DNA from: Halorubellus sp034808145
GTDB taxonomy: Archaea; Halobacteriota; Halobacteria; Halobacteriales; Natrialbaceae
NCBI RefSeq assembly: GCF_034808145.1
Contig: NZ_JAXHGM010000001.1
Location: 372,001-436,000, forward strand
Length of the DNA: 64,000 nucleotides
Direction of reading: 5' to 3'
This document shows, in pieces, positions 33,423 to 41,022 of this stretch. Every line of letters starts with the position of its first letter. Position 1 is the first letter of the stretch. The position numbers and the translations under genes were made by a program. Below the pieces are notes generated by a model that was not told the DNA's origin, ran no database searches, and was given only the letters and a program-made list of their open reading frames with translations.

Positions 33423-34322
33423 TCACCCGTCGAGTTCGGTCAACGTCTCCACGTCCGGCACGTCCTTCGCCGCGTCAACGATCTGTTCCATGCGTTCGGC
33501 GTGCTTGCGCGCCGCGTACGACGCCAGGTCCTCGGCGCCCACCGCGACCGCGTCGTCGTCGGACGCCGTCGACACCGCGTCCTGGACGAGCATCGCGAGC
33601 TCGCCCGTCAACTCGTGCAGGAACGACGGCGACACGTCGCCCGCGGCGACCAGGTCCTTGAGCTTCCGCATCCCGAACCCGACGTGCCGACCCTCGTCGC
33701 TCCGTATCCGCGAGAACCCCTCGACGAGCCCCGGGAGCTCCGGGAGCCCCGCGACGTCACCACTGAACGACGTCTGCACGCCGTAGTACCCCGTCTGCGC
33801 GAGGATGCCCTCGACCGTGAGGTGGTAGTGACAGTACGCTCGCGCGCGGTTCTCCGGCGTGTCGTCCTCGAGGAGTCGAGTCATCGCCGCCTCGTTCCGT
33901 TCGAAGAGCTCGTCGTACGCGTCGTTGAACCACCCCGAGTCGTGCGGGTCCGAGCGCGCCGTCCCACGGCGGTCCTCGGCCGCGTGGACGACGCGCGTCC
34001 AGTACCGATTGAAGAACTCCGCGTGCTTGGCCTCCTCGTAGAGCTGGGTCGTCACGAACAACTGGTCGTTGACGTCGTCGAGGACGACCGCGAGCGGCGA
34101 CAGGTCCTCCGTGACCGCCTCCTCGCCGGCACCGAACAGCGCGAGCGTCCGCCGGAGCGAGTCGAAGGCCGCCGCGTCCAGGTCCGCGACGCGGTCGACG
34201 TCCGCGTCGAGGTCGACGTCGACGGGGTCCCAGTGGCGGGACACGGCGTTCCGATAGTACCGGAACGAGCTCGCGTCCTCGTCGATACCGGCTCGCGGAG
34301 CGTCGTCTGCGGGGTCGGTCAT
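33423..34322 (-). CDS. R2-like di-metal oxidase (ribonucleotide reductase R2 family)
   Basis: 299 residues of the ferritin-like R2 superfamily. The di-metal ligands lie in four helices: Glu in LFGAGEEAVTEDL, Glu and His in LYEEAKHAEFF (95-104), Glu in HLTVEGILAQTGYYG, and Glu and His in SDEGRHVGFGMR. The R1-binding C-terminal tail of true R2 proteins is not seen, and there is no R1 gene nearby. An R2lox-type oxidase is more likely than a nucleotide reductase subunit. It is divergent from mutS5. Confidence 0.82.
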   Translation of the reverse strand: MTDPADDAPRAGIDEDASSFRYYRNAVSRHWDPVDVDLDADVDRVADLDAAAFDSLRRTLALFGAGEEAVTEDLSPLAVVLDDVNDQLFVTTQLYEEAKHAEFFNRYWTRVVHAAEDRRGTARSDPHDSGWFNDAYDELFERNEAAMTRLLEDDTPENRARAYCHYHLTVEGILAQTGYYGVQTSFSGDVAGLPELPGLVEGFSRIRSDEGRHVGFGMRKLKDLVAAGDVSPSFLHELTGELAMLVQDAVSTASDDDAVAVGAEDLASYAARKHAERMEQIVDAAKDVPDVETLTELDG

Positions 34323-34430
34323 GGCGACGTGTTGGCGTGCTCGGGAAATCAATCCCTCGGGCGGGCCCGCTCCCGGCGTCCCCGGGACGGTTGCGGGGTT
34401 TTGATTACGTCGCGCTCGCAGGCTTGGGGT

Positions 34431-36179
34431 ATGCGACTGGAGGAGTACTGGGGTGTCGGCCCGAAGACGCGGGCGTTGCTCGTCGAGGAACTGGGCGTGG
34501 ACGCGGCCATCGACGCGATCGAATCGGGGGACGTCAGGGCGCTCGTCGACGCGGGCGTGCCGCGTGGACGAGCGACCCGCATTCTCCGGCGGGCGACGGG
34601 CGGGTCGGGGATGGACGTGCTCGCGACGAGCGACGCCCGGGACGTGTACAAGGACCTCCTCTCGGTGGCGGGGTCGTTCGCGCTGACGGCGCGGGCGGCC
34701 GACGCCATCCACGTGCTGACGCCGCTGTCGGACCGGTCGGCGATGCGGGAGCGTCTCGCGGACGTCGAGGCCGCGCGCGAGTCCTGGGCGGCGCTGGACG
34801 ACGGCGAGCGCGAGGCCGTGGTGGCGGCGTTCGACGCGTACGACGACGCGGACGGCGGGGAGAAGGCGAGCGTCGAGGCGGCGATCGCGCTCGTGGACGC
34901 GGGCGTCGTGGCCGACGAGGGCGTGTTCGCGCCGCTGGCGGGCTTGGACCGCGAGGCGCTCGCGGACGCTGCGCGTGCGCTCGGTGCGCTCCGCGAGGGC
35001 AACGTCGCGAGCGGTGCGGACGACCGCCTGGATGACCGCCGCGAGCAGGTCGCGGCCGTGGAGACGCTGGAGGCGAACGCGGAGTCGGTCGTCGAGGCGA
35101 TACGCGGGGACGGTGCGCGGACCGCCGGCGGGTTCCAGGACGCGTTCGTCGACCACGTCTGCGCGGAGACGGGTGTCGAGGCGACGACGGTCCGGGATGC
35201 GGCGCCCGAGGGGGCGCGGGACGCGACGGACTTCGTGAACGAGGCGCTGCGGGCGCTGTCGGCGGACCGCCGAGAGGCGGTCGAGGCGCGCGAGCGCGAG
35301 GTTCGCGTGGAGCTTCAGGGCGCGGTCGCGGACGCGCGAGCGGACGTCGACCGGGCGGTCGCGGCGGTCGACGACGTCGCGTTCGAGCTGTCGCTCGCGC
35401 GGTTCGCGGCGGCGTTCGACCTGACGTCGCCCGAGTTCGTCGAGGACGCGGTCGCCGTGGCGGGGGCGCGGAACCTGTCGCTCGCGGCGAGCGGCGAGGA
35501 GTCCGTGCAGCCGGTCCGGTACGCGCTCGGCGAGCACGACCTGGACGCGCCGCCGGGCCGCGAGCGCGTGAGCGTCCTCACGGGCGCGAACTCCGGCGGG
35601 AAGACGACGCTCCTGGAGACGCTCTGTCAGGTCGTCCTGCTCGCGCACATGGGACTCCCGGTGCCCGCGGACCGTGCTGCGGTCGGCCGGTTCGATTCGG
35701 TGGTGTTCCATCGTCGGCACGCGAGCTTCAACGCGGGCGTGCTCGAGTCGACGCTCCGGAACGTCGTCCCGCCGCTGACCGCCGAGGGCCGGACGTTGAT
35801 GCTCGTCGACGAGTTCGAGGCGATAACGGAACCGGGGAGTGCGGCGGATCTCCTGCACGGACTGGTGACGTTGACGGTCGAGAAGGCGGCGTTGGGGACG
35901 TTCGTGACGCATCTCGCGGACGATCTGGAGCCGCTCCCGGGAACGGCGCGCGTGGACGGTATCTTCGCGGAAGGACTCACGCCGGATCTCGAACTGGAGG
36001 TGGACTATCAGCCGCGGTTCGGGCAGGTCGGCCGGTCGACGCCGGAGTTCATCGTGTCGCGGCTGGTGGCGAACGCGGACGACCGGTCGGAGCGTTCCGG
36101 GTTCGAGACGCTCGCTGAGGCGGTCGGGCACGAGGTCGTGCAGCGGACGCTCGCGGACGCACGGTGGAACGAACCGTAG
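34431..36179 (+). CDS. MutS5-type DNA mismatch/recombination protein
   Basis: 582 residues. An N-terminal helix-hairpin-helix-like stretch (GVGPKTRALLVEELGVDAAI) precedes a long helical lever region and the MutS ATPase: Walker A TGANSGGKTTLLET (from about residue 384), Walker B TLMLVDEFEAITEPGSA and VTLTVEKAALGTFVTHL. The mismatch-recognition domain I is absent, as in archaeal MutS5, whose role is probably in structured or recombining DNA. The ATG at 34431 is used. The 140 bases after the stop are G-rich. Confidence 0.88.
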   Translation: MRLEEYWGVGPKTRALLVEELGVDAAIDAIESGDVRALVDAGVPRGRATRILRRATGGSGMDVLATSDARDVYKDLLSVAGSFALTARAADAIHVLTPLSDRSAMRERLADVEAARESWAALDDGEREAVVAAFDAYDDADGGEKASVEAAIALVDAGVVADEGVFAPLAGLDREALADAARALGALREGNVASGADDRLDDRREQVAAVETLEANAESVVEAIRGDGARTAGGFQDAFVDHVCAETGVEATTVRDAAPEGARDATDFVNEALRALSADRREAVEAREREVRVELQGAVADARADVDRAVAAVDDVAFELSLARFAAAFDLTSPEFVEDAVAVAGARNLSLAASGEESVQPVRYALGEHDLDAPPGRERVSVLTGANSGGKTTLLETLCQVVLLAHMGLPVPADRAAVGRFDSVVFHRRHASFNAGVLESTLRNVVPPLTAEGRTLMLVDEFEAITEPGSAADLLHGLVTLTVEKAALGTFVTHLADDLEPLPGTARVDGIFAEGLTPDLELEVDYQPRFGQVGRSTPEFIVSRLVANADDRSERSGFETLAEAVGHEVVQRTLADARWNEP

Positions 36180-36318
36180 TGTCGAGGAGTCGCTGGGAGT
36201 TGCCGTGTGGTGTGGGTGTGGACGCGGGTGAGTCCGTGGCGTCTGAGGGTCCGAGTGGGGGTGGGAGGGCGACGGGGTCGGGTGTCGGGGCGGTGGGTCC
36301 GTGTGTGGTTGCTGCCGG
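36180..36318 (+). other. G-rich tract after mutS5
   Basis: This 139-base gap between convergent genes has several G runs (for example GTGGGGGTGGGAGGG) and a strong G bias on the plus strand. G-quadruplexes are possible in the transcript end of mutS5. Confidence 0.4.
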
Positions 36319-36555
36319 TCAGGTCTTCTTGTTGCTGATGATGACGCGCTCGGTGCTCTCGCGGTGGTGGATGAGAGAGTTGAGGCCGCTGCGGAGCAGC
36401 ACCAGGCCGACCAGCAGGAGCGCGATTGCGCCGAGCAGGTACTCGGTCCTCGGGAGTCCAGTCCCGAGGAACGGTCCTTTCATCAGGAACCACGAGGCGG
36501 CGCTCGTGGTGAGCAGTCCGATCGTACCGAGACAGGCGCCGAATTTCCGACCCAT
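36319..36555 (-). CDS. Small two-helix membrane protein
   Basis: 78 residues from the ATG at 36555 (MGRKFGACLG). Two hydrophobic segments (about 10-26 and 38-57) flank a short loop; the end is polar and basic (HHRESTERVIISNKKT). Base composition is lower in G+C than its neighbours and Lys is used, both unusual here. An in-frame TTG at 36576 could extend it by seven residues. The family is not recognised. Confidence 0.6.
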   Translation of the reverse strand: MGRKFGACLGTIGLLTTSAASWFLMKGPFLGTGLPRTEYLLGAIALLLVGLVLLRSGLNSLIHHRESTERVIISNKKT

Positions 36556-36801
36556 ATCATCATCGGTAACCAGCAATGCGCCTAAAGGTATCTAATATTT
36601 CCTTACCAGTTGATTCCGTATATTAAAACCGTCGGCGGGTCGTAGATTTGAGTTGCGAGATGGAGACGGTGGGATTCGGTCCCCGATCCTCGATACTCGG
36701 TCTCGCTACTCGTCTTCTGTCGAGTACCGCTCGGGCGTACCGAAGGTGTGCCGTCGCGTGCCGAAGTGTGCCGCCCAACTCGACGCCGACGCGGGCGTCG
36801 T

Positions 36802-37239
36802 CTAGCGGATGTCGATGTCGTGGCCGAGGTCACGCTCGCCCTCGAGCGTGGGGAGCGTGACCTCGAGGACGCCGTTGTGGTAGGACGCCTCGATACCCTC
36901 GACGTCGATCTCGCCGGGGATGCTGACCGTCTCCGTGGTGCTTCGCGAGTGCCGGACGTAGGACTGCTCGGACTCCTCGCTCGTCTCGGTGACCGCGGAG
37001 ATCTCGAGGTGGCCGTCGTGGTAGACGAGGTCGATCTCGTCCGTCTCGAACCCGGGGAGGTCCATGACGAACACGTACATGTCGTCCTCCTCGTGGAGGC
37101 TCGTCGTGCGCTCGATGCCGTCGGTCGTTCGCCCCTCGAGCATGGGTGTGCGGTCGCCGAACGTGCGGTCCATCCACATGCTGTCGAAGGTCCGTTCCAT
37201 CTCCTCGAACATCCGGCTCATTTCGTCGAAGTTTCGCAT
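36802..37239 (-). CDS. hsp20: Small heat-shock protein Hsp20
   Basis: 145 residues. A Met- and Phe-rich N-terminal arm (MSRMFEEMERTFDSMWMDRTF) precedes the alpha-crystallin domain: DDMYVFVMDLPGFETDEIDLVY, ISAVTE and SIPGEIDVEGIEASYHNGVLEVTLP. The C-terminal tail IDIR is short, with a weak IXI motif. The protein binds unfolding proteins without ATP. A TATA box on the minus strand lies at 37271-37280. Confidence 0.92.
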   Translation of the reverse strand: MRNFDEMSRMFEEMERTFDSMWMDRTFGDRTPMLEGRTTDGIERTTSLHEEDDMYVFVMDLPGFETDEIDLVYHDGHLEISAVTETSEESEQSYVRHSRSTTETVSIPGEIDVEGIEASYHNGVLEVTLPTLEGERDLGHDIDIR

Positions 37240-37270
37240 TTGTGATCACCACTCGTACGTCGTGTGAGGA

Positions 37271-37280
37271 GATAAAGACG
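37271..37280 (-). promoter_or_regulatory. TATA box of hsp20
   Basis: On the minus strand this reads CGTCTTTATC, centred about 36 bases before the hsp20 ATG, which predicts a leader of roughly nine bases. Confidence 0.5.
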
Positions 37281-37351
37281 TAGCGAACCGGGCTAGCACG
37301 GCGCCTGGCGGGCGTTCGAGATGCTTCGCCGAACCCGGTGTCGGTCGTCCG

Positions 37352-38779
37352 TCAGTCGTCGCCCTCGGTGGGTGCGACGGCGTCGCTCGCGTCGCGGACG
37401 AGGCCGTCCAGTATCTCGGGCGTGGTCGGATGGTACGCGCGGTCGGGGAGCTCGCGGACGTCCAGTCCCATCTCGACGGCGAGTTGCATCGTCTTCGCCA
37501 TGACGTCGGCGTGGTAGTGCAGGCCCTGGTAGCCGAGGACGGTCCCGTCATCGGCGTCCACGACCAGGCTCGCGCGGCCCTCGGGGACGTCCTTGGTCTT
37601 GAACACGCCGTCGTCGCTCGCCTCGCGCGTGACGTGGACCACGTCGCGACCGGTGGTCTCGGCGCTCGCCTTCGAGTGCCCGACGCGCGCGTACGGATAC
37701 ACGCCGAGTGCGGAGAACACGACGTGGTGATGGACGTTCTCGTATGGCTCGATGGCGTCGTGGTCGCCGCGACCGTGCGCGAGGAGGTTCTCCGCCGCCT
37801 GGAACCCCTGCTCCTTCGCGACGTGGAGGATGGGTTCCTTCCCGTTGACGTCGCCGACGACGAACACGCGGTCGTCGTCGCGCGCCTGCATCGTCTCCCG
37901 AACCCAGCCCTCGCCGGGGTCGAGGCTCGTGTGCTCGAACCCGAGGCCGTCGACGTTCGGGCGGCGGCCCGTGAACAGGAACAGCTCCTCGGCTTCGACG
38001 ACGTCGTGGTCGCCGTTCTCGTCGGAGACGTGGAGGCGGACGCCGCCGTCGTCCGTCTGTTCGACCCGCTCCTCGTACGTGTGCCGGCGGACGTCGACGT
38101 CCCACTCGTCCTCGTAGATGTCGAGGAGGTCGTCGCCGAACTCGGGGTCGGCCTCGTCGAGCGGGCGCGCGTCGTGCTCGACGACGGTGAGGTCGGTGCC
38201 GCCGGCCTCGGCGACGTACGGGACGAGTTCCAGGCCGACGTAGCCGAAGCCCATGACGACGCCCGAGTCCGGGAGGCTGGTGGCGTCGAGGACGTCTGCG
38301 CTTCCCATGTAGTCGACGTCGTCGATGCCGGGGATGTCGGGGACGTTCAGCGTCGAGCCGGTGGCGACGACGACGTAGTCCGGTTCGACGGTCTCGTCGC
38401 CGACCGCGAGGACGCGGTCGTCGACGAACCGCGCGGTCTCGTGGTGGAAGGTGACGTCGTCGCGCTCGGCGAGGTCGTGGACGGCCTCGCGGCGGTGCTC
38501 GGCGAACCCGAGGACGTGGTCGTCCTTCGTGTCGACGACCGCGTCCAGGTCGACGTCGGGGACGTCGCCGTCGAGGCGATGGTCGTGGCGCGCCTGGAAG
38601 CGGTGCGCACCCGCGGAGATGACCTCCTTCGACGGCATGCACCCGCGGAGGATGCAGAGCCCACCGCCGGGTTCGCCGTCGTCGACGAGCGTCAACTCCA
38701 CTCCTGGCTCGTCGGCGAGTTCACCGGCGACGGCGGCGCCCGCGCTCCCGTACGCACCAACGATAGCGACGTGTGTCAT
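37352..38779 (-). CDS. Flavin pyridine-nucleotide disulfide oxidoreductase
   Basis: 475 residues. The FAD loop VAIVGAYGSAGAAVAGE, a redox pair Cys42-Cys47 (LCILRGCMPSK), the NAD-binding region MGFGYVGLELVPY and FAD motif DRVFVVGDVN mark the lipoamide dehydrogenase/mercuric reductase family. The C-terminal dimer domain ends with YHPTTPE, near the catalytic His-Glu pair. No lipoyl enzyme or mer gene is adjacent, so the substrate is uncertain; a low-molecular-weight disulfide is possible. The ATG at 38779 starts the FAD strand. Confidence 0.85.
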   Translation of the reverse strand: MTHVAIVGAYGSAGAAVAGELADEPGVELTLVDDGEPGGGLCILRGCMPSKEVISAGAHRFQARHDHRLDGDVPDVDLDAVVDTKDDHVLGFAEHRREAVHDLAERDDVTFHHETARFVDDRVLAVGDETVEPDYVVVATGSTLNVPDIPGIDDVDYMGSADVLDATSLPDSGVVMGFGYVGLELVPYVAEAGGTDLTVVEHDARPLDEADPEFGDDLLDIYEDEWDVDVRRHTYEERVEQTDDGGVRLHVSDENGDHDVVEAEELFLFTGRRPNVDGLGFEHTSLDPGEGWVRETMQARDDDRVFVVGDVNGKEPILHVAKEQGFQAAENLLAHGRGDHDAIEPYENVHHHVVFSALGVYPYARVGHSKASAETTGRDVVHVTREASDDGVFKTKDVPEGRASLVVDADDGTVLGYQGLHYHADVMAKTMQLAVEMGLDVRELPDRAYHPTTPEILDGLVRDASDAVAPTEGDD

Positions 38780-38868
38780 GGCGGGGACTGGGTGGGCGAG
38801 CGTGATAGCAGTTCGCCTGCCGTGTGCCGAACGTGCGAGGAACCCGTCTGACCGATGTCGACGGGGAG

Positions 38869-39831
38869 CTACCGCGAGATGGCCTCGCCGCCCTCGCCCA
38901 CGACCGCGTCCACCTCGGCCTTCGTGACCGTCGCCACGTCGCCGGGGATGGTGCGCTTGAGGGCGGCGGCCGCGGCCGCGTACTCCAGAGCTTTCGGGAC
39001 GTTCGCGCCGGACAGGCGCCGTGCGAGGAACGCGCCCGCGAACGCGTCGCCGGTCCCGACCGCGTCCACGGTATCCGTCTCGAACGCCGGCTGTTCGTGG
39101 ATGACGTTGTCGTTCCACGCGAGCGCGCCCTGGTCGCCCCGCGTCACGACGACCGTCTTGAAGTCGAACTCGCTCGCGAGGTGGTGCGCGAGCTGTGTCG
39201 CGTCGCCCTCGTAGTTCAAGACGGCCTTCGCGTCCTTCAGCGCGATGATGAGGACGTCGACCACCTGGAAGAACTGCGTGATCGTCTTCCGGGCCTCCTC
39301 GGGCGACCAGAGCTTCGAGCGGTAGTTCACGTCGAACGCCGTCATCGTCCCCGCCTGCTGGGCGGCGTCCAGGAGCGTCGCCGCGGTCTCCCGCAACTGG
39401 GGGCTGAGCGCGGGCGTGATGCCGGTCGTGTAGAACGCCTGGGCCTGCCGGATGCGGTCGACGTCCAGTTCGTCCGGCGTCGCGGTCGTCACCGCGGCGT
39501 CCTCGCGGTCGTACACGACGTTCGAGCCGCGCGGTCGTCCCCCGGACTCCAGGTAGTACGTGCCCTGGCGGACGTCGTCGTCGTCCGTCCACACGACGTC
39601 GGTGTTGACGCCGTACTGTCGGAGGCCGCCGTCGACGCGATGCCCGAGCGCGGTGTCCGGGAGCTTCGACATCCACGTCGTCACCGCACCGAGGCGTTCG
39701 GCCGCGATGGCGGTGTTCGATTCGGCGCCGGCCGCGCGCACCTCGAACTCGCGAGCGGTCTCCAGTCGTTCGTCGTTCGGCGGCGAGAGTCGGAGCATCG
39801 TCTCGCCGAACGTCACGAGGTCGTCGCTCAT
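38869..39831 (-). CDS. kdgK: 2-keto-3-deoxygluconate kinase
   Basis: 320 residues of the PfkB/ribokinase family. The N-terminal signature VTFGETMLRLSPP and the substrate loop FEVRAAGAESNTAIAAERLG are typical of KDG kinases, and DTVDAVGTGDAFAGAF carries the catalytic Asp and anion hole. It phosphorylates KDG (or KDGal) in the semi-phosphorylative Entner-Doudoroff route of haloarchaea. A TATA-like GACTTATACC (39887-39896, minus strand) precedes it. Confidence 0.88.
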   Translation of the reverse strand: MSDDLVTFGETMLRLSPPNDERLETAREFEVRAAGAESNTAIAAERLGAVTTWMSKLPDTALGHRVDGGLRQYGVNTDVVWTDDDDVRQGTYYLESGGRPRGSNVVYDREDAAVTTATPDELDVDRIRQAQAFYTTGITPALSPQLRETAATLLDAAQQAGTMTAFDVNYRSKLWSPEEARKTITQFFQVVDVLIIALKDAKAVLNYEGDATQLAHHLASEFDFKTVVVTRGDQGALAWNDNVIHEQPAFETDTVDAVGTGDAFAGAFLARRLSGANVPKALEYAAAAAALKRTIPGDVATVTKAEVDAVVGEGGEAISR

Positions 39832-39979
39832 CGAACCACCCCAGGGGAGCGTACGCCAGTCATGGTCGCCACAACGGAAGGGACCGGTATAAGTCTCCCC
39901 CGCGGCGCAAGCGTTCGCTCGACCGACAGTCCGCGACCGGCCGGGGCGAGGCGGGCTGCGGTCACCGCCGCACGTCGAT

Positions 39980-41020
39980 TCACTCGCCGACGATGACGCC
40001 GTCGTCGTCGACGCGGACGTCGAACCCGAATGCGCGAGCGACCGCGCAGTTCGCCCGGACGTGCTCGGTCACGGCCGCGGGCCGCACGCGACCGCTGGCG
40101 AGTGCGAGCGCGAGCACGAGCTGGTCGGCGGCGTGTACGTCCACGACGGGCGGTCGGCGTGGCCCACCGGCGTCCGGGCTCGAACGCTCCTGCCCGCGGA
40201 ACGCGACGGCGTCCGCGGCGGCTCGCTCCCCGACGTCCTCGGCCGGCGTCCCGGGTTCGCCGAGCGCGCTGAAGCCCGCGGTCGTCGCCTCGTAGTCGAG
40301 GACGACGAGCACGCCCGCGCCGGTACTGGGCGCGCGAACGCTCCGAGCGGTCGACATATCCACCTCGACGTTCGCCGTCTCGAGGTCGTCGACCGCGGCG
40401 GCGACGAGCCGGTCGGCGACGTCGGCGTCCGCGAGGTCGCTGGACGCGACCGCTTCGACGCGCGCCCCCCGGAACGCGCCGCGGTCGTCGAACGCGACGC
40501 GCTCGCGCTCGCTCGGTGCCACGCGCAGCGTCGCCTCCCCGCCGCCGCCGGGATAGAAGCCGCGCCGGGAGACGTCGACGGTCGCGCGCCACCCGGCCCG
40601 CGCGGCGAGGGGCAGGCGGACGTCCCGATAGTAGTCGACGGTCGGCGACCACGCGACGTCGGTCCCGCCGGTCACCGTCAGCTCGATGGGGTCGTCGACG
40701 ACGACGCCGAGCGGGAGGACGGTCTCGAACACGAGCGTCGCCGCGCCCGCGGTCCCGACGTCCACCGCGACCGACCCGCCCGTGGGGTCGCCGGGGTCGA
40801 ACGCGACGACGTCGCTCCCGAGTTCGGCGCCGTCGACGTCGGCGTCGCAGACCGCGGCCGCGGCCTCGACGCACGCGAGATGCTGGTGCTTCAGGCCCGG
40901 GTTCGGTCGAGCGCCGCGGACGTCCTCGACGCGGACCGCCTCGCCCGTGACGGCGGCGAGCGAGAGCGCGGACCGGAGCACCTGCCCGCCGCCCGCGCTC
41001 CCGTCTATCGTCACCGGCAT
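39980..41020 (-). CDS. rtcA: RNA 3'-terminal phosphate cyclase
   Basis: 346 residues. RtcA converts RNA 3'-phosphate to a 2',3'-cyclic phosphate with ATP. The start MPVTIDGSAGGGQVLRSALSLA, ARPNPGLKHQHLACVEAA, FYPGGGGEATLRV and VDVHAADQLVLALALASG with the nucleophilic His are all family signatures. The 5' end lies two bases after the stop of mutL on the same strand, so the genes are cotranscribed, though no shared function is known. Confidence 0.93.
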   Translation of the reverse strand: MPVTIDGSAGGGQVLRSALSLAAVTGEAVRVEDVRGARPNPGLKHQHLACVEAAAAVCDADVDGAELGSDVVAFDPGDPTGGSVAVDVGTAGAATLVFETVLPLGVVVDDPIELTVTGGTDVAWSPTVDYYRDVRLPLAARAGWRATVDVSRRGFYPGGGGEATLRVAPSERERVAFDDRGAFRGARVEAVASSDLADADVADRLVAAAVDDLETANVEVDMSTARSVRAPSTGAGVLVVLDYEATTAGFSALGEPGTPAEDVGERAAADAVAFRGQERSSPDAGGPRRPPVVDVHAADQLVLALALASGRVRPAAVTEHVRANCAVARAFGFDVRVDDDGVIVGE

Positions 41021-41022
41021 CG

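Noticed and set aside
33423..34322. Ribonucleotide reductase small subunit (nrdB)
   Set aside because: No nrdA neighbour and no R1-interacting tail; the R2-like oxidase call is safer.
33501..34430. Upstream continuation of the mutS5 frame through the R2-like gene
   Set aside because: The added residues have the Arg/Val/Leu-rich composition of a shadow frame, and MutS5 similarity begins at the ATG at 34431.
36603..36833. Minus-strand frame of 76 codons overlapping the end of hsp20
   Set aside because: It consists of Arg/Ser/Thr-rich low-complexity residues and crosses the hsp20 3' end.
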